Shown one piece after another: positions 25,205 to 33,284 of a stretch of DNA of 62,999 bases (positions are counted from its first letter, which is position 1; the number at the start of each line of letters is the position of its first letter). The notes under the pieces were generated by a model. It searched no databases. It was not told the DNA's origin and saw nothing but the letters and a program-made list of their open reading frames with translations. The DNA comes from a bacterium CG10_46_32. Its GTDB lineage: Bacteria; Patescibacteriota; Patescibacteriia; UBA2169. The position numbers and the translations under genes were made by a program. Location of the stretch: assembly GCA_001889965.1 (NCBI GenBank), contig MOEI01000004.1:1-62999 (forward strand), given 5' to 3'.

Positions 25205-25237
25205 AAATAAATGGCTATGCCCCGTAGCCATTTATTT
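25205..25237 (-). terminator. Terminator of the winged-helix gene
   Basis: AAATAAATGGCTA (25205-25217) pairs exactly with TAGCCATTTATTT (25225-25237). The A and T runs at the ends allow termination on both strands. It covers the stop codon of the gene at 25232. Confidence 0.75.
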
Positions 25238-25516
25238 CAGCCGATACATAACACCCCTGCCCCGCATGCCAATCTGCTCAATCGCGCCTTGATCCTCAAG
25301 TTGCTGCAGATACTTGGTTGCAGTTGAATCCGCAATGCCTAGGAGCTCTTGGATATCATCGTTTGATGCTTCTTTGTTCTGCCGGATGTAGGCAATAATT
25401 TTTTGGTTCCGATCTTGTTCCGCGCTCGTTACGACCTGCGGCTTTTTGATAACCCAAGCAACGCCGAACCCAACAATCGCTCCCAGGATGAATGATATAA
25501 TTATTCCAATACTCAT
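25232..25516 (-). CDS. Membrane-anchored winged-helix protein
   Basis: A 94-residue protein with an N-terminal membrane helix (residues ~5-24, IIISFILGAIVGFGVAWVI) followed by a winged-helix DNA-binding domain (KIIAYIRQNKEASNDDIQEL, then DSTATKYLQQLEDQGAIEQIG and a wing RGRGVMYRLK). A DNA-binding domain tethered to the membrane by its own N-terminus is unusual; it could sense envelope state or position DNA. No partner gene is obvious next to it. The DNA-binding fold is clear; the role is unknown. Confidence 0.8.
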   Translation of the reverse strand: MSIGIIISFILGAIVGFGVAWVIKKPQVVTSAEQDRNQKIIAYIRQNKEASNDDIQELLGIADSTATKYLQQLEDQGAIEQIGMRGRGVMYRLK

Positions 25517-25557
25517 GTACTAAAAGTACACACTCTACACAGTAAATAATCTAGAAT

Positions 25558-25595
25558 AAAAAAAGCCGCTGCCCGCACAATGCGAACAGCGGCTT
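25558..25595 (-). terminator. Rho-independent terminator
   Basis: On the minus strand AAGCCGCTG (25587-25595) pairs with CAGCGGCTT (25563-25571), followed by seven T. It ends transcription coming from the nuclease gene or from a small transcript in the gap. Confidence 0.85.
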
Positions 25596-25755
25596 GAGAA
25601 ACCAGAAGAGCCTTATTTTTGTATTCCAACTCGCAGAGCCTAGTGCCCCGCCACCAGTGCTTCTGACGAACTCCATACAGCATACCATAACTATAAATCC
25701 ACCAATAACAAACCAAATGGCCACGCACCATAGCCCTTTATTTTAGCTAAATCCT
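25596..25755 (-). other. Gap between nuclease gene and terminator; possible small RNA or peptide
   Basis: About 160 bases precede the terminator. Two overlapping frames are open here (one Trp/Tyr-rich, one hydrophobic with WFVIGGFIVMVCC), and both run into the terminator stem, so neither is convincing as a gene. It may be only the 3' untranslated region of the nuclease gene. Confidence 0.3.
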
Positions 25756-26613
25756 TTACAAAATAACTTCCTCTGCTTCTTCCTCTGATTCATCTAATAG
25801 AATATAGGTATCTCTATTAAAATCATCCTCTCCAACAAACTTCCCCTCCCCCCGTATAATCTTCTCAAATGGTTTGCAATGTTTACATCCTGCGTGTGGG
25901 CAATCAAACTTTTCCAACTGCCTAGCTAGTTTTATTTTTCGTGCAACAGTAATTACTTGGTTATGCGCTTCTGTTGCATCTGGCAAATCAAATGATTCTA
26001 ACTCCCGCTCCAAAGCGATATACCAATAACTCATTTGCTTTACATTTCTTTTTTGGGAATGAGTAGCGAGCAAATAATATATTGGCAACTGCAGAGAGCC
26101 TGTTGTTTTGTGCTGGCCTGTTTTAAAATCGATGATGTGCACTGCATCCTCTTCTGCTACATATTCCATCCAATCAATTTTCCCACACAAAATAATTTCT
26201 TCTTCTTCGGAAAGCCAATAATTCAGCAAATCTTTTTTTATCTTAACTGCTTTTTTTTTGAATGGCCCAGGGTTATGAGCCACCCTCCGTAACATATCCT
26301 CTCCTTGCTGTTTATACTTCTGCTCCTGGCTATCACTTATAAACCCTCCCTTTTCTCCGCTCACCCGTTTCCATGTATCCCTAAACTGTGGCACGAGGTT
26401 CTCTAAATTTCTTGCTTCTACCGGCAACACAGAAAGAGCCTCAAGAACCTCATGAACAACTTGCCCCAAGGCAAGAGCCGGAGTAATCATAGAAATTTTA
26501 TGATTTGTATGTGGATCTTTGTATACGTTTTTTAAATAGTACGCGCGAGCGCAATCTAAATAATCTCCTATAGAAGAGTGCGACACCCAGGTAGCGCTGT
26601 ATTTATCTGTCAT
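25756..26613 (-). CDS. RecB-family PD-(D/E)XK nuclease with likely Fe-S cluster
   Basis: A 285-residue nuclease of the Cas4/AddB/RecB superfamily. Residues ~48-58 give GQVVHEVLE (motif I His), residues ~145-150 CGKIDWME (Asp), then IIDFKTG (Asp-x-Lys) and QLPIYYLL (motif Q). One Cys near residue 21 (YLDCARAYY) and three near 245-255 (DCPHAGCKHCKPF) are placed as in Cas4 and AddB, where they bind a 4Fe-4S cluster. There is no helicase part. It lies 64 bases downstream of recQ; a joint role in DNA end processing is inference. No Cas genes are nearby, so Cas4 function is unlikely. Confidence 0.88.
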   Translation of the reverse strand: MTDKYSATWVSHSSIGDYLDCARAYYLKNVYKDPHTNHKISMITPALALGQVVHEVLEALSVLPVEARNLENLVPQFRDTWKRVSGEKGGFISDSQEQKYKQQGEDMLRRVAHNPGPFKKKAVKIKKDLLNYWLSEEEEIILCGKIDWMEYVAEEDAVHIIDFKTGQHKTTGSLQLPIYYLLATHSQKRNVKQMSYWYIALERELESFDLPDATEAHNQVITVARKIKLARQLEKFDCPHAGCKHCKPFEKIIRGEGKFVGEDDFNRDTYILLDESEEEAEEVIL

Positions 26614-26677
26614 AATTTTGAATAATATATCTAATCTCAGTATATCAAAAAATAGGCTTTCTGTTGATCAATACAAT

Positions 26678-28285
26678 CTAAATCTGTATCCTCTGAATCT
26701 TTGCCACGACAATTTTAATTTTCTCCCATTCAAAATTTTCGGGAAGCTGTTCTTTGATAGGAGTTAATTTTTCCAAACTTTCGGCCTTTCCCATTGCCTC
26801 AAAAACTTGTTTCTCCTCCTCGTGCGTTATAAAATCTTCTACTTTAAAATCTCCGCCAGCAATATACCACTTAAGTAGATGATCAAACACTGTCCTCGCG
26901 CCCAAGGATCTCATTTTTGCAATATCTTCTACACTACTTCCTGATTGATATAATTTGACCGTCTCCATGATAGTATCAGTAACCTCTTTTTTGTCGTACG
27001 TGCTTTGCGTTTGCGCTTTTTCTTTAGACGATGTATTCCATTGGTAATGCAAACATATGTCGCATCCCGTGCAGGGAGATTTTAAATCACCCACGGCTGG
27101 ATCGCCAAAATATTCAAGAATAACTTTTCTTCTGCATCCAGTAGATTGCAAGTAGGATTCTATAGAGCGCAACTGCTTATATTTTACCGTAAGCGCTTGT
27201 TGCACCTCTGCATCCGTTTTTCCGCTTTTTACCATATCAAAACGGCTTTTGTTTATAAAAAAATGATGCAGGGAAGTATCTTTTCCGCTGTGCAATAAAA
27301 TACAAAATGCTTTTTCTCCATCGCGACCTGCCCTGCCTGCTTCTTGGTAATACCCTTCGAGCGTTCCCGGCATACCCGCGTGGATGACAAACCTGATATC
27401 TGCTTTATCAACTCCCATGCCAAATGCGACTGTTGCGCAAATAACTTTAAACTCATTTTCCATAAACGCGCTTTGAACACGAGTTCGCGCGGTTGATTCT
27501 AACCCAGCATGGTAGGCAACTGCCGCTATGCCGTGTTGTTTCAAAAAATCTGCTGTTTTTTCTGTATCTTTTCTGGTTAAGGAATACACGATTCCAGAGC
27601 CTTCTATTGATGTAACTAATCGCGCAATCTCGTTTAAGCGTTCATCTTGATTTAATTTTTCTCGCGCGAAAAACTGCAAATTAGGCCTATCAAAACCGCG
27701 CGCATGCACATGCGGCTGTTGCAGTTCAAGGCCGTTTATAATATCATCTTTGACTTCTGGAGTAGCTGTTGCGGTAAAAGCCGCAATAACTGGCCTCTTT
27801 TTTAGTAACGTAATATGGCGCGCTAAGGTGCGATACTCTGGTCTAAAATCATGCCCCCACTGAGAAATGCAGTGCGCTTCATCCACGGCAAATAATCCAA
27901 CATCCAATGTTACGAACAAACGTTGGAAACTTTCTGAATTAAATCTCTCTGGCGCGATATAGAGTAATTGCACAGATCTATCTCGCACATCTTGCATTCG
28001 CTCTCGTATATCATCCTTATCCAGCGCGCTATTTATAAACGTCGCTGGAATTCCTCGCGCCCCAAGCGCATCTACTTGGTCCTTCATAAGCGCAATAAGC
28101 GGCGAAACAATAATAGTCAACTGAGCGCTCATAAGCGCGGGCAATTGATAGCATAACGATTTTCCGCCGCCAGTCGGCAAGAGTGCAAGAGTATCGTTGC
28201 CATCAACAATACTCTGTATAATCTCCTCTTGTCCGGGCAAAAAAGTATCAAAATGAAAATGTTCTTGAAGATGATGTTGCAACAT
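26678..28285 (-). CDS. recQ: ATP-dependent DNA helicase RecQ
   Basis: A 535-residue SF2 helicase in DNA repair. Walker A TGGGKSLCYQLPAL, DEAH box VDEAHCISQWGHDFRPEY, motif VI QEAGRAGRDG, the RecQ zinc-binding Cys set (CRRKVILEYFGD ... CTGCDIC) and a C-terminal winged-helix/HRDC-like region are in order. I chose the ATG at 28285 (MLQHHLQEHF); the longer frame to 28333 would start inside the fusA terminator. It starts the accessory block between fusA and tuf. Confidence 0.95.
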   Translation of the reverse strand: MLQHHLQEHFHFDTFLPGQEEIIQSIVDGNDTLALLPTGGGKSLCYQLPALMSAQLTIIVSPLIALMKDQVDALGARGIPATFINSALDKDDIRERMQDVRDRSVQLLYIAPERFNSESFQRLFVTLDVGLFAVDEAHCISQWGHDFRPEYRTLARHITLLKKRPVIAAFTATATPEVKDDIINGLELQQPHVHARGFDRPNLQFFAREKLNQDERLNEIARLVTSIEGSGIVYSLTRKDTEKTADFLKQHGIAAVAYHAGLESTARTRVQSAFMENEFKVICATVAFGMGVDKADIRFVIHAGMPGTLEGYYQEAGRAGRDGEKAFCILLHSGKDTSLHHFFINKSRFDMVKSGKTDAEVQQALTVKYKQLRSIESYLQSTGCRRKVILEYFGDPAVGDLKSPCTGCDICLHYQWNTSSKEKAQTQSTYDKKEVTDTIMETVKLYQSGSSVEDIAKMRSLGARTVFDHLLKWYIAGGDFKVEDFITHEEEKQVFEAMGKAESLEKLTPIKEQLPENFEWEKIKIVVAKIQRIQI

Positions 28286-28322
28286 GGATACACTGTATCC
28301 TGTTAGCGGTTGTTTAGCAATC

Positions 28323-28352
28323 AAAAAAGCCAACCATCTCTGGTTGGCTTTT
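28323..28352 (-). terminator. Terminator after fusA
   Basis: On the minus strand AAAAGCCAACC and GGTTGGCTTTT form an 11-bp stem with a short loop and T-run, 15 bases past the fusA stop. It separates the str genes from the recQ block. Confidence 0.9.
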
Positions 28353-28366
28353 AAATAATTGTATTC

Positions 28367-30466
28367 TTATTTTACTTTCTTCACTTCCGCCACTCCCCGC
28401 TTTTCCATGATTTCCTGTGCAACGTTGCGCGGGACTTCCTGGTAGTTCAAAAATTCCATAGAGTAGGATGCGCGGCCCTGGGTCATGGAGCGCAAGCTGG
28501 TTGCATAGCCAAACATTTCAGACAATGGCACTTCCGCAATGATGACCTTCATGTTAACGCGGTCGTTCATTTCCAAAATCTTGGCACGCTTTGAGTTTAA
28601 GTCACCAACCACATCGCCCATGAACTCTTCCGGAGTCACGGCTTCCACTTTCATAACAGGCTCCAAGAGCACTGGGTTTGCAAGTTTGGCAGCTGCCTTA
28701 AATGCCTGCATAGCTGCCATCTTAAACGCGATTTCAGATGAGTCAACTTCGTGGTACGAACCATCGTACACAGTTGCTTTTACGTCAACCACTGGATAGC
28801 CGGCAACCACACCCGAATCCAAACATTCTTTAACACCCTTGCCTACGGCAGGGACATACTCGTTTGGAATAGATGCGCCCTTAATTGCGTTTACAAACTC
28901 AAACCCGCCGCCCTCGCCGGTAGGTTCAAGACGAATCCAGCAATGGCCATATTGCCCGCGTCCGCCAGACTGCTTAACGTACTTGCCTTCTGCCTCGGCC
29001 ATTTTGCGGATGGTTTCGCGGTACGCAACTTGTGGACGCCCAACAGTTGCCTCCACTTTAAACTCCCGCTTCATGCGATCAACAATAATTTCAAGATGTA
29101 ATTCACCCATTCCGGAAATAATAGTCTGTCCGGTTTCCTCATCGCCGCGTACGCGGAAGGTTGGATCTTCTTCTGCAAGCCTGGAGAGAGCCATGCCCAT
29201 TTTTTCTTGGTCTGCCTTGGTCTTAGGCTCAATAGCAATACTGATAACTGGTTCTGGAAATGTGATAGATTCAAGCACAATCGGATTAGATGGATCGCAA
29301 AGCGTGTTGCCGGTAACTGTCTCTTTTAAACCAACTGCAGCGGCAATTTCTCCGGCATACACCTCATCTACGTCTTCGCGGTGGTTTGCATGCAAACGAA
29401 CAATTCTGCCCACGCGCTCGCGGCCGCCGGTTGAGGTATTAAGCACATAAGAACCTGCCGTAAGAATGCCAGAATACACTCGGAAAAAGATAAGCTTTCC
29501 TACAAACGGATCAGCTGCAACTTTAAACGCAAGTGCTGAAAATGGATCTTCGTCCGCGGCTTTTCGGACAAGTTTCTTTTCTGGATCAGATGGATCAAAA
29601 CCCTGAATATCCGGAACATCTAAAGGAGACGGCAAATAGTCGCACACCGCATCCAATAATCGTTGCACGCCTTTGTTCTTGAGCGCGGAACCGCACATGA
29701 CCGGAAAAAAGTCAGCAGTGATGACAGCCTTGCGCAATGTTGCTTTCCACTCTTCCAGGGTCACCTCTTTGCCGTCGAGATATTTTTCCATGATTACCTC
29801 GTCGTTCTCTGCAATTGCTTCCAAAAGCTTTGAGCGATACTCATCGGCTTTGGCTTTCATATCATCCGGAATTTCGGTTTCTTCGATATCTTGGCCGAGG
29901 TCGTCTTTGTAGTAATATGCTTTCTGTTTGAGTAAATCAATAATACCAATAAAATTTTCTTCAGTGCCAATAGGAAGCTGAATAGGATATGCTTTTTTGG
30001 TAAGCCGGCGATGAATAGATTCAAGATCTTTATAAAAATCAGCTCCAGTACGGTCCAGTTTGTTGATAAAACAAATACGCGGCACATGATACTTATCCGC
30101 CTGATGCCATACGGTTTCGGATTGCGATTCCACGCCCGCAACGCCATCGAACACGGTTACGCCACCATCTAAAACACGCAAACTGCGCTCCACCTCCGCG
30201 GTAAAATCAACGTGCCCAGGAGTATCAATAATGTTAATGCGGCAATCTTTCCAAAAACAGGTGGTTGCGGCCGCGGTAATAGTAATGCCGCGCTCACGCT
30301 CCTGCTCCATCCAATCCATTTCCGCTTCGCCCTCATGCACCTCTCCGATCTTATGTTTTTTTCCAGTATAAAACAAAACACGCTCGGTTGTTGTAGTCTT
30401 GCCGGCGTCAATGTGAGCGATGATTCCAATATTTCTAATTTTGTCCAATGAGTAATCTCTAGGCAT
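28367..30466 (-). CDS. fusA: Elongation factor G
   Basis: A 699-residue GTPase that drives translocation on the ribosome. G1 [13 protein letters not shown]3 [10 protein letters not shown]4 NKLDRTGAD and the domain IV/V segments ([33 protein letters not shown]) are complete. Third gene of the rpsL-rpsG-fusA operon. Confidence 0.98.
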   Translation of the reverse strand: MPRDYSLDKIRNIGIIAHIDAGKTTTTERVLFYTGKKHKIGEVHEGEAEMDWMEQERERGITITAAATTCFWKDCRINIIDTPGHVDFTAEVERSLRVLDGGVTVFDGVAGVESQSETVWHQADKYHVPRICFINKLDRTGADFYKDLESIHRRLTKKAYPIQLPIGTEENFIGIIDLLKQKAYYYKDDLGQDIEETEIPDDMKAKADEYRSKLLEAIAENDEVIMEKYLDGKEVTLEEWKATLRKAVITADFFPVMCGSALKNKGVQRLLDAVCDYLPSPLDVPDIQGFDPSDPEKKLVRKAADEDPFSALAFKVAADPFVGKLIFFRVYSGILTAGSYVLNTSTGGRERVGRIVRLHANHREDVDEVYAGEIAAAVGLKETVTGNTLCDPSNPIVLESITFPEPVISIAIEPKTKADQEKMGMALSRLAEEDPTFRVRGDEETGQTIISGMGELHLEIIVDRMKREFKVEATVGRPQVAYRETIRKMAEAEGKYVKQSGGRGQYGHCWIRLEPTGEGGGFEFVNAIKGASIPNEYVPAVGKGVKECLDSGVVAGYPVVDVKATVYDGSYHEVDSSEIAFKMAAMQAFKAAAKLANPVLLEPVMKVEAVTPEEFMGDVVGDLNSKRAKILEMNDRVNMKVIIAEVPLSEMFGYATSLRSMTQGRASYSMEFLNYQEVPRNVAQEIMEKRGVAEVKKVK

Positions 30467-30498
30467 ACAGTAAAGGTTTTTTGATATCTAAAATAGTA

Positions 30499-30966
30499 TT
30501 ACCCACCAAAATGAGAAAAAGCTCGGTTTGATTCTGCCATGCGCAGTGTGTCTTCTTTTTTCTTGATAGCAGTGCCCTCGCCTTTTGAGGCAGCAAGAAT
30601 CTCATCAGCAAGCTTTATGTGCATTGGCTTTCCTTTGCGTGATTTCGCTGCAGCCAAAATCCATCGGCAGGCGAGCGTGTACTTACGTTCGCCACGCACC
30701 TCAATTGGAATCTGGTAGTTAGATCCACCAACACGGCGTGATCGCACCTCAAGCTGAGGCGAAATATTCTTAATTGCCTGATCATACACTGCAAGCGGAT
30801 CCTGTTTGCTCTTCTCGGAAATCTGATCCATCATGCGGTATACAATACCCGTTGCCGTGGATTTTTTTCCTCGGCGCATGACATAATTAATCAGCTTTGC
30901 AATGCTGACTGAGTTGAATTTCTGATCTGGCGCTATGACGCGCCGTGGTGCTTTCTTTCCACGCAT
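30499..30966 (-). CDS. rpsG: Ribosomal protein S7
   Basis: A 155-residue 30S head protein that nucleates assembly of the 3' domain of 16S rRNA. MRGKKAPRR start, KLINYVMRRGKKSTA, and the RVGGSNYQIPIEV and LA.RWI segments are typical. No Shine-Dalgarno sequence; 8 bases after rpsL. Confidence 0.97.
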   Translation of the reverse strand: MRGKKAPRRVIAPDQKFNSVSIAKLINYVMRRGKKSTATGIVYRMMDQISEKSKQDPLAVYDQAIKNISPQLEVRSRRVGGSNYQIPIEVRGERKYTLACRWILAAAKSRKGKPMHIKLADEILAASKGEGTAIKKKEDTLRMAESNRAFSHFGG

Positions 30967-30974
30967 ATATACTA

Positions 30975-31400
30975 TTACTCTTTACTCTTCTCTTTTTTAG
31001 CTCCGTACAAACTACGGCCCTGTTTGCGACCTTGCACGCCTTGCGCGTCGTACACGCCACGTACAATATGGTAGCGAACACCAGGAAGATCTTTTACACG
31101 GCCTCCACGGATAAGTACAATTGAGTGCTCCTGTAAATTATGGCCCACTCCTGGAATATATGCGGTAACTTCCATTCCATTAGAAAGCCGCACTCTCGCG
31201 ATTTTTCGCAACGCTGAGTTCGGTTTCTTTGGAGTGGTTGTGGTAACACGAGTACACACGCCACGCTTAAAACTTGCGCCCTTTGCCAAATCTCTCCGCT
31301 TACGCAGAGCCGGATTATAAACAGACTGCAATGCAGGAGTTTTTTGCTTCTTTACTTTGGACTTTCGCCCTTTTCTGAGTAATTGGTTAACTGTTGCCAT
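30975..31400 (-). CDS. rpsL: Ribosomal protein S12
   Basis: A 141-residue decoding-site protein of the 30S subunit. [18 protein letters not shown] (with the Lys linked to streptomycin resistance), and [29 protein letters not shown] in segments, are conserved. A C-terminal Lys/Glu-rich tail lengthens it beyond ~124. First gene of the str operon. Confidence 0.98.
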   Translation of the reverse strand: MATVNQLLRKGRKSKVKKQKTPALQSVYNPALRKRRDLAKGASFKRGVCTRVTTTTPKKPNSALRKIARVRLSNGMEVTAYIPGVGHNLQEHSIVLIRGGRVKDLPGVRYHIVRGVYDAQGVQGRKQGRSLYGAKKEKSKE

Positions 31401-31462
31401 AATATAATACTGTTATCGTGCGGGCCCAGTACTTCTCTCAGCCTGTGCCACCAATAGGATAT

Positions 31463-31491
31463 ACACTAACAAAATCGCCCGCAGGAGTCAA
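31463..31491 (-). promoter_or_regulatory. rpsL (str operon) promoter
   Basis: On the minus strand TTGACT (31486-31491) and TAGTGT (31463-31468) are 17 bases apart, giving a leader of about 55 bases before the rpsL ATG at 31400. Confidence 0.7.
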
Positions 31492-31498
31492 GCATGTG

Positions 31499-32125
31499 CT
31501 AGACTAAACCAGCAAGTCGGAAAAAAACGCTAAAAATGCGGCCAAAAATATTAATTCCCAAAAAATTATCGACGAAAATAAACATTAATAATATCCATGG
31601 GCCATTGCGGGAAAGTTGAGCCTTAATATGGTTATATTTGTCGGGCAAAAGCTCAAACAAAAGCTTTGAGCCATCAAGTGGCGGAATAGGAATAAGGTTA
31701 AAGGCAAGTAATATAATATTAATAAGAATTAAGAACCCAAGCAGCTGGACAAGTAGATTAAAAGGTCCAAGAATCGGGCCCAAAATATTAACTGCAACTA
31801 TAAATACAATAATACTTACAAGGTTTGATAATGGCCCGGCAAATGCAACAAGTACCTCCCCCCACTTACGATACTTAAGGTTAAAGGGATTAAATGGCGC
31901 AGGCCTGCCCCAACCAAAACCAACCACTAAAAGCAAAAGCATACCAAATGGCTCAATATGCGCGAGTGGATTTAATGTGAGCCGGCCAAGAAGCTTGCCG
32001 GTGTCATCTCCTTGTAAGTAGGCCGCAAGCACATGGCTATACTCATGTATGGTAATGCCGTACACAATCGCCAAGAGCCATAGGAAAAAAAGTGTTGGCT
32101 CGGTAAATAAAAGGGATATAATCAT
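31499..32125 (-). CDS. Site-2 protease family (M50) membrane metalloprotease
   Basis: A 208-residue polytopic membrane protease of the short M50B type. HEYSH (residues ~27-31) is the zinc-binding HExxH motif, NPLAHIEPFG follows, and NLIPIPPLDG (~150) carries the third ligand Asp. No PDZ or CBS domain. I chose the ATG at 32125, which sits 8 bases after a -10 box; the longer frame reaches into the promoter of rpmB. Substrates are unknown. Confidence 0.9.
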   Translation of the reverse strand: MIISLLFTEPTLFFLWLLAIVYGITIHEYSHVLAAYLQGDDTGKLLGRLTLNPLAHIEPFGMLLLLVVGFGWGRPAPFNPFNLKYRKWGEVLVAFAGPLSNLVSIIVFIVAVNILGPILGPFNLLVQLLGFLILINIILLAFNLIPIPPLDGSKLLFELLPDKYNHIKAQLSRNGPWILLMFIFVDNFLGINIFGRIFSVFFRLAGLV

Positions 32126-32133
32126 ACCCGCAT

Positions 32134-32162
32134 AGTATACACTATTGACGCGGCGCGGGCAA
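32134..32162 (-). promoter_or_regulatory. M50 protease promoter, leaderless
   Basis: On the minus strand TTGCCC (32157-32162) and TATACT (32134-32139) are 17 bases apart, and the -10 box ends 8 bases before the ATG at 32125. It is interleaved with the divergent rpmB promoter. Confidence 0.75.
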
Positions 32163-32173
32163 CGTGCTAGAGT
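32145..32173 (+). promoter_or_regulatory. rpmB promoter
   Basis: TTGACG (32145-32150) and TAGAGT (32168-32173) are 17 bases apart. Its -35 box lies between the -10 and -35 boxes of the opposite promoter, so RNA polymerase cannot sit on both at once. Confidence 0.75.
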
Positions 32174-32229
32174 ATGTAGATTATAAGTGACGCATGGCAT
32201 TTCAAGTGCCCAACATCTAACATTATTAT

Positions 32230-32421
32230 ATGGCTCGTATTTGTAGCTTTTGCGGAAGACGCCCAAACAGCGCAAACTCCCGTTCTAAATCCAATATTGC
32301 AACCAAGCGCCGACAGAAACCAAATCTGCAAAAACTTAAAGTTGGGCACTTAACTGTGCTTACCTGCACCCGCTGCCGCCGCAGTATGAATAAGACCGAA
32401 AAAGTAAAAGTAGCTGCATAA
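32230..32421 (+). CDS. rpmB: Ribosomal protein L28
   Basis: A 63-residue 50S protein. MARICSFCGRRPNSANSRSKS and the second CTRCRR give a C4 zinc site as in zinc-containing L28. A lone plus-strand gene inside a minus-strand region, with its own promoter and terminator. Confidence 0.95.
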   Translation: MARICSFCGRRPNSANSRSKSNIATKRRQKPNLQKLKVGHLTVLTCTRCRRSMNKTEKVKVAA

Positions 32422-32435
32422 TAGAGATACTTTTT

Positions 32436-32462
32436 AAAAAAAGAGGCGCAAGCCTCTTTTTT
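32436..32462. terminator. rpmB terminator, bidirectional
   Basis: AAAAAAGAGGC-GCAA-GCCTCTTTTTT: an 11-bp stem with tetraloop and T-run, 15 bases after rpmB. Confidence 0.92.
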
Positions 32463-32467
32463 GATTA

Positions 32468-32588
32468 TCATTGCGAGCCCGCCGACTCGGCGGGCGAAGC
32501 AATCTTATCGTCGCGCCAAAAATCTGTTACTGACACATACTCCTATCATTGTTAAGATTGCTTCACTCCTTTTAGTCGTTCGCAATGA
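32468..32588. repeat. Imperfect palindromic repeat with TCATTGCGA / TCGCAATGA ends
   Basis: TCATTGCGA (32468-32476) and TCGCAATGA (32580-32588) are inverted ends, and inside them GAAGCAATCTT pairs with AAGATTGCTTC. The left arm holds a CCCGCCGACTCGGCGGG palindrome (32478-32494). The right arm encodes the last codons and stop of the Nudix gene. The CATTGCGA...GAAGCAATCT pattern resembles repeats I know from many environmental bacterial genomes. Confidence 0.8.
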
Positions 32589-33033
32589 CATTTATTTTGT
32601 GATCAATTAGAGTACTAGTATCCTTAAATAAGAACGTGCCGTGGAAAAATTTTCCTGTGAGAAAATGCGGGAACCAGTGCTCGTTATCCACCCACATGTC
32701 GTTGAAAGGAATTTCGTCGTGCAAAAACCATCGCGGACGCATCTCTTCTGTTTCCTGCGGCTCGCCGGTAAAGGATGATGCGCAAAAAAAATGCACTCGC
32801 GTATCTTCGGTATCATCATCAAACAAAAATTCAAACAGAGCCACCTTGCGCAAATCAATTGGAATAATGCCTGCTTCTTCTTTTAGTTCACGAGCTGCTG
32901 CATCCTCAATAGTTTCACCTGCTTCCACTTTACCGCCGAACCCATTCCACTTCCCTTCTCCAAATCCACGCTTCTTTAAGCCCAAGAGCACCCGTTCACC
33001 ATCATTGATAATAACTAGTGTGCACACCTTCAT
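32572..33033 (-). CDS. MTH1-like Nudix hydrolase
   Basis: A 153-residue Nudix pyrophosphatase. The Nudix box GGKVEAGETIEDAAARELKEEAGI (in segments; key residues G, E, REL, EE, G) spans residues ~37-60. The C-terminal EEMRPRWF and IPFNDMW, WFPHFL and FHGTF segments are unusually like human MTH1 (NUDT1), which clears 8-oxo-dGTP. So oxidised-nucleotide cleaning is the likely role. The ATG at 33033 overlaps the MGMT stop (ATGA). The last six codons and stop lie in a dispersed repeat. Confidence 0.9.
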   Translation of the reverse strand: MKVCTLVIINDGERVLLGLKKRGFGEGKWNGFGGKVEAGETIEDAAARELKEEAGIIPIDLRKVALFEFLFDDDTEDTRVHFFCASSFTGEPQETEEMRPRWFLHDEIPFNDMWVDNEHWFPHFLTGKFFHGTFLFKDTSTLIDHKINVIAND

Positions 33034-33281
33034 AGCGCGCCTTCTTGTTTGAGCCGCTTGAGCTTTAATGACGCGCCGCGGTTGTATCCGCCTACTGTTC
33101 CGTCGGACCGAATAACCCGATGACATGGAATGGTTGGGTCGTAATTTTTATTGAGAATGTTTCCCACAGCCCGAACCGCGGCCGGGCTTCCGGCGCGACG
33201 TGCGACTTCCGCGTACGTCAATACTGACCCTTTGGGAATCCGTGAGACAATACAGAGCACCTTCTGTGCAAAATCAGCCAT
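33030..33281 (-). CDS. Minimal methylated-DNA-cysteine methyltransferase (MGMT/ATL family)
   Basis: An 83-residue protein that equals the DNA-binding domain of O6-alkylguanine-DNA alkyltransferases, without the N-terminal RNase-H-like part. VLCIVSRIPKGSVLTYAEVARRAG, the Arg finger region RAVGNILNKN and the active site IPCHRVI with its Cys are present, so it could still accept alkyl groups; ATL proteins lack this Cys. Overlaps the Nudix gene by 4 bases, forming a two-gene damage-repair unit. Confidence 0.9.
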   Translation of the reverse strand: MADFAQKVLCIVSRIPKGSVLTYAEVARRAGSPAAVRAVGNILNKNYDPTIPCHRVIRSDGTVGGYNRGASLKLKRLKQEGAL

Positions 33282-33284
33282 ACT

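Noticed and set aside
25513-25731. 72-codon Trp/Tyr-rich frame before the winged-helix gene
   Set aside because: It runs through a strong rho-independent terminator, and a second frame in the same stretch looks equally open.
25756-26613. Nuclease as Cas4 of a CRISPR system
   Set aside because: No cas genes or repeat arrays are present; the neighbour is recQ.
31499-32275. Longer frame of the M50 protease reaching to 32275
   Set aside because: It would overlap the rpmB promoter and gene; the ATG at 32125 has its own promoter and starts at the first membrane helix.
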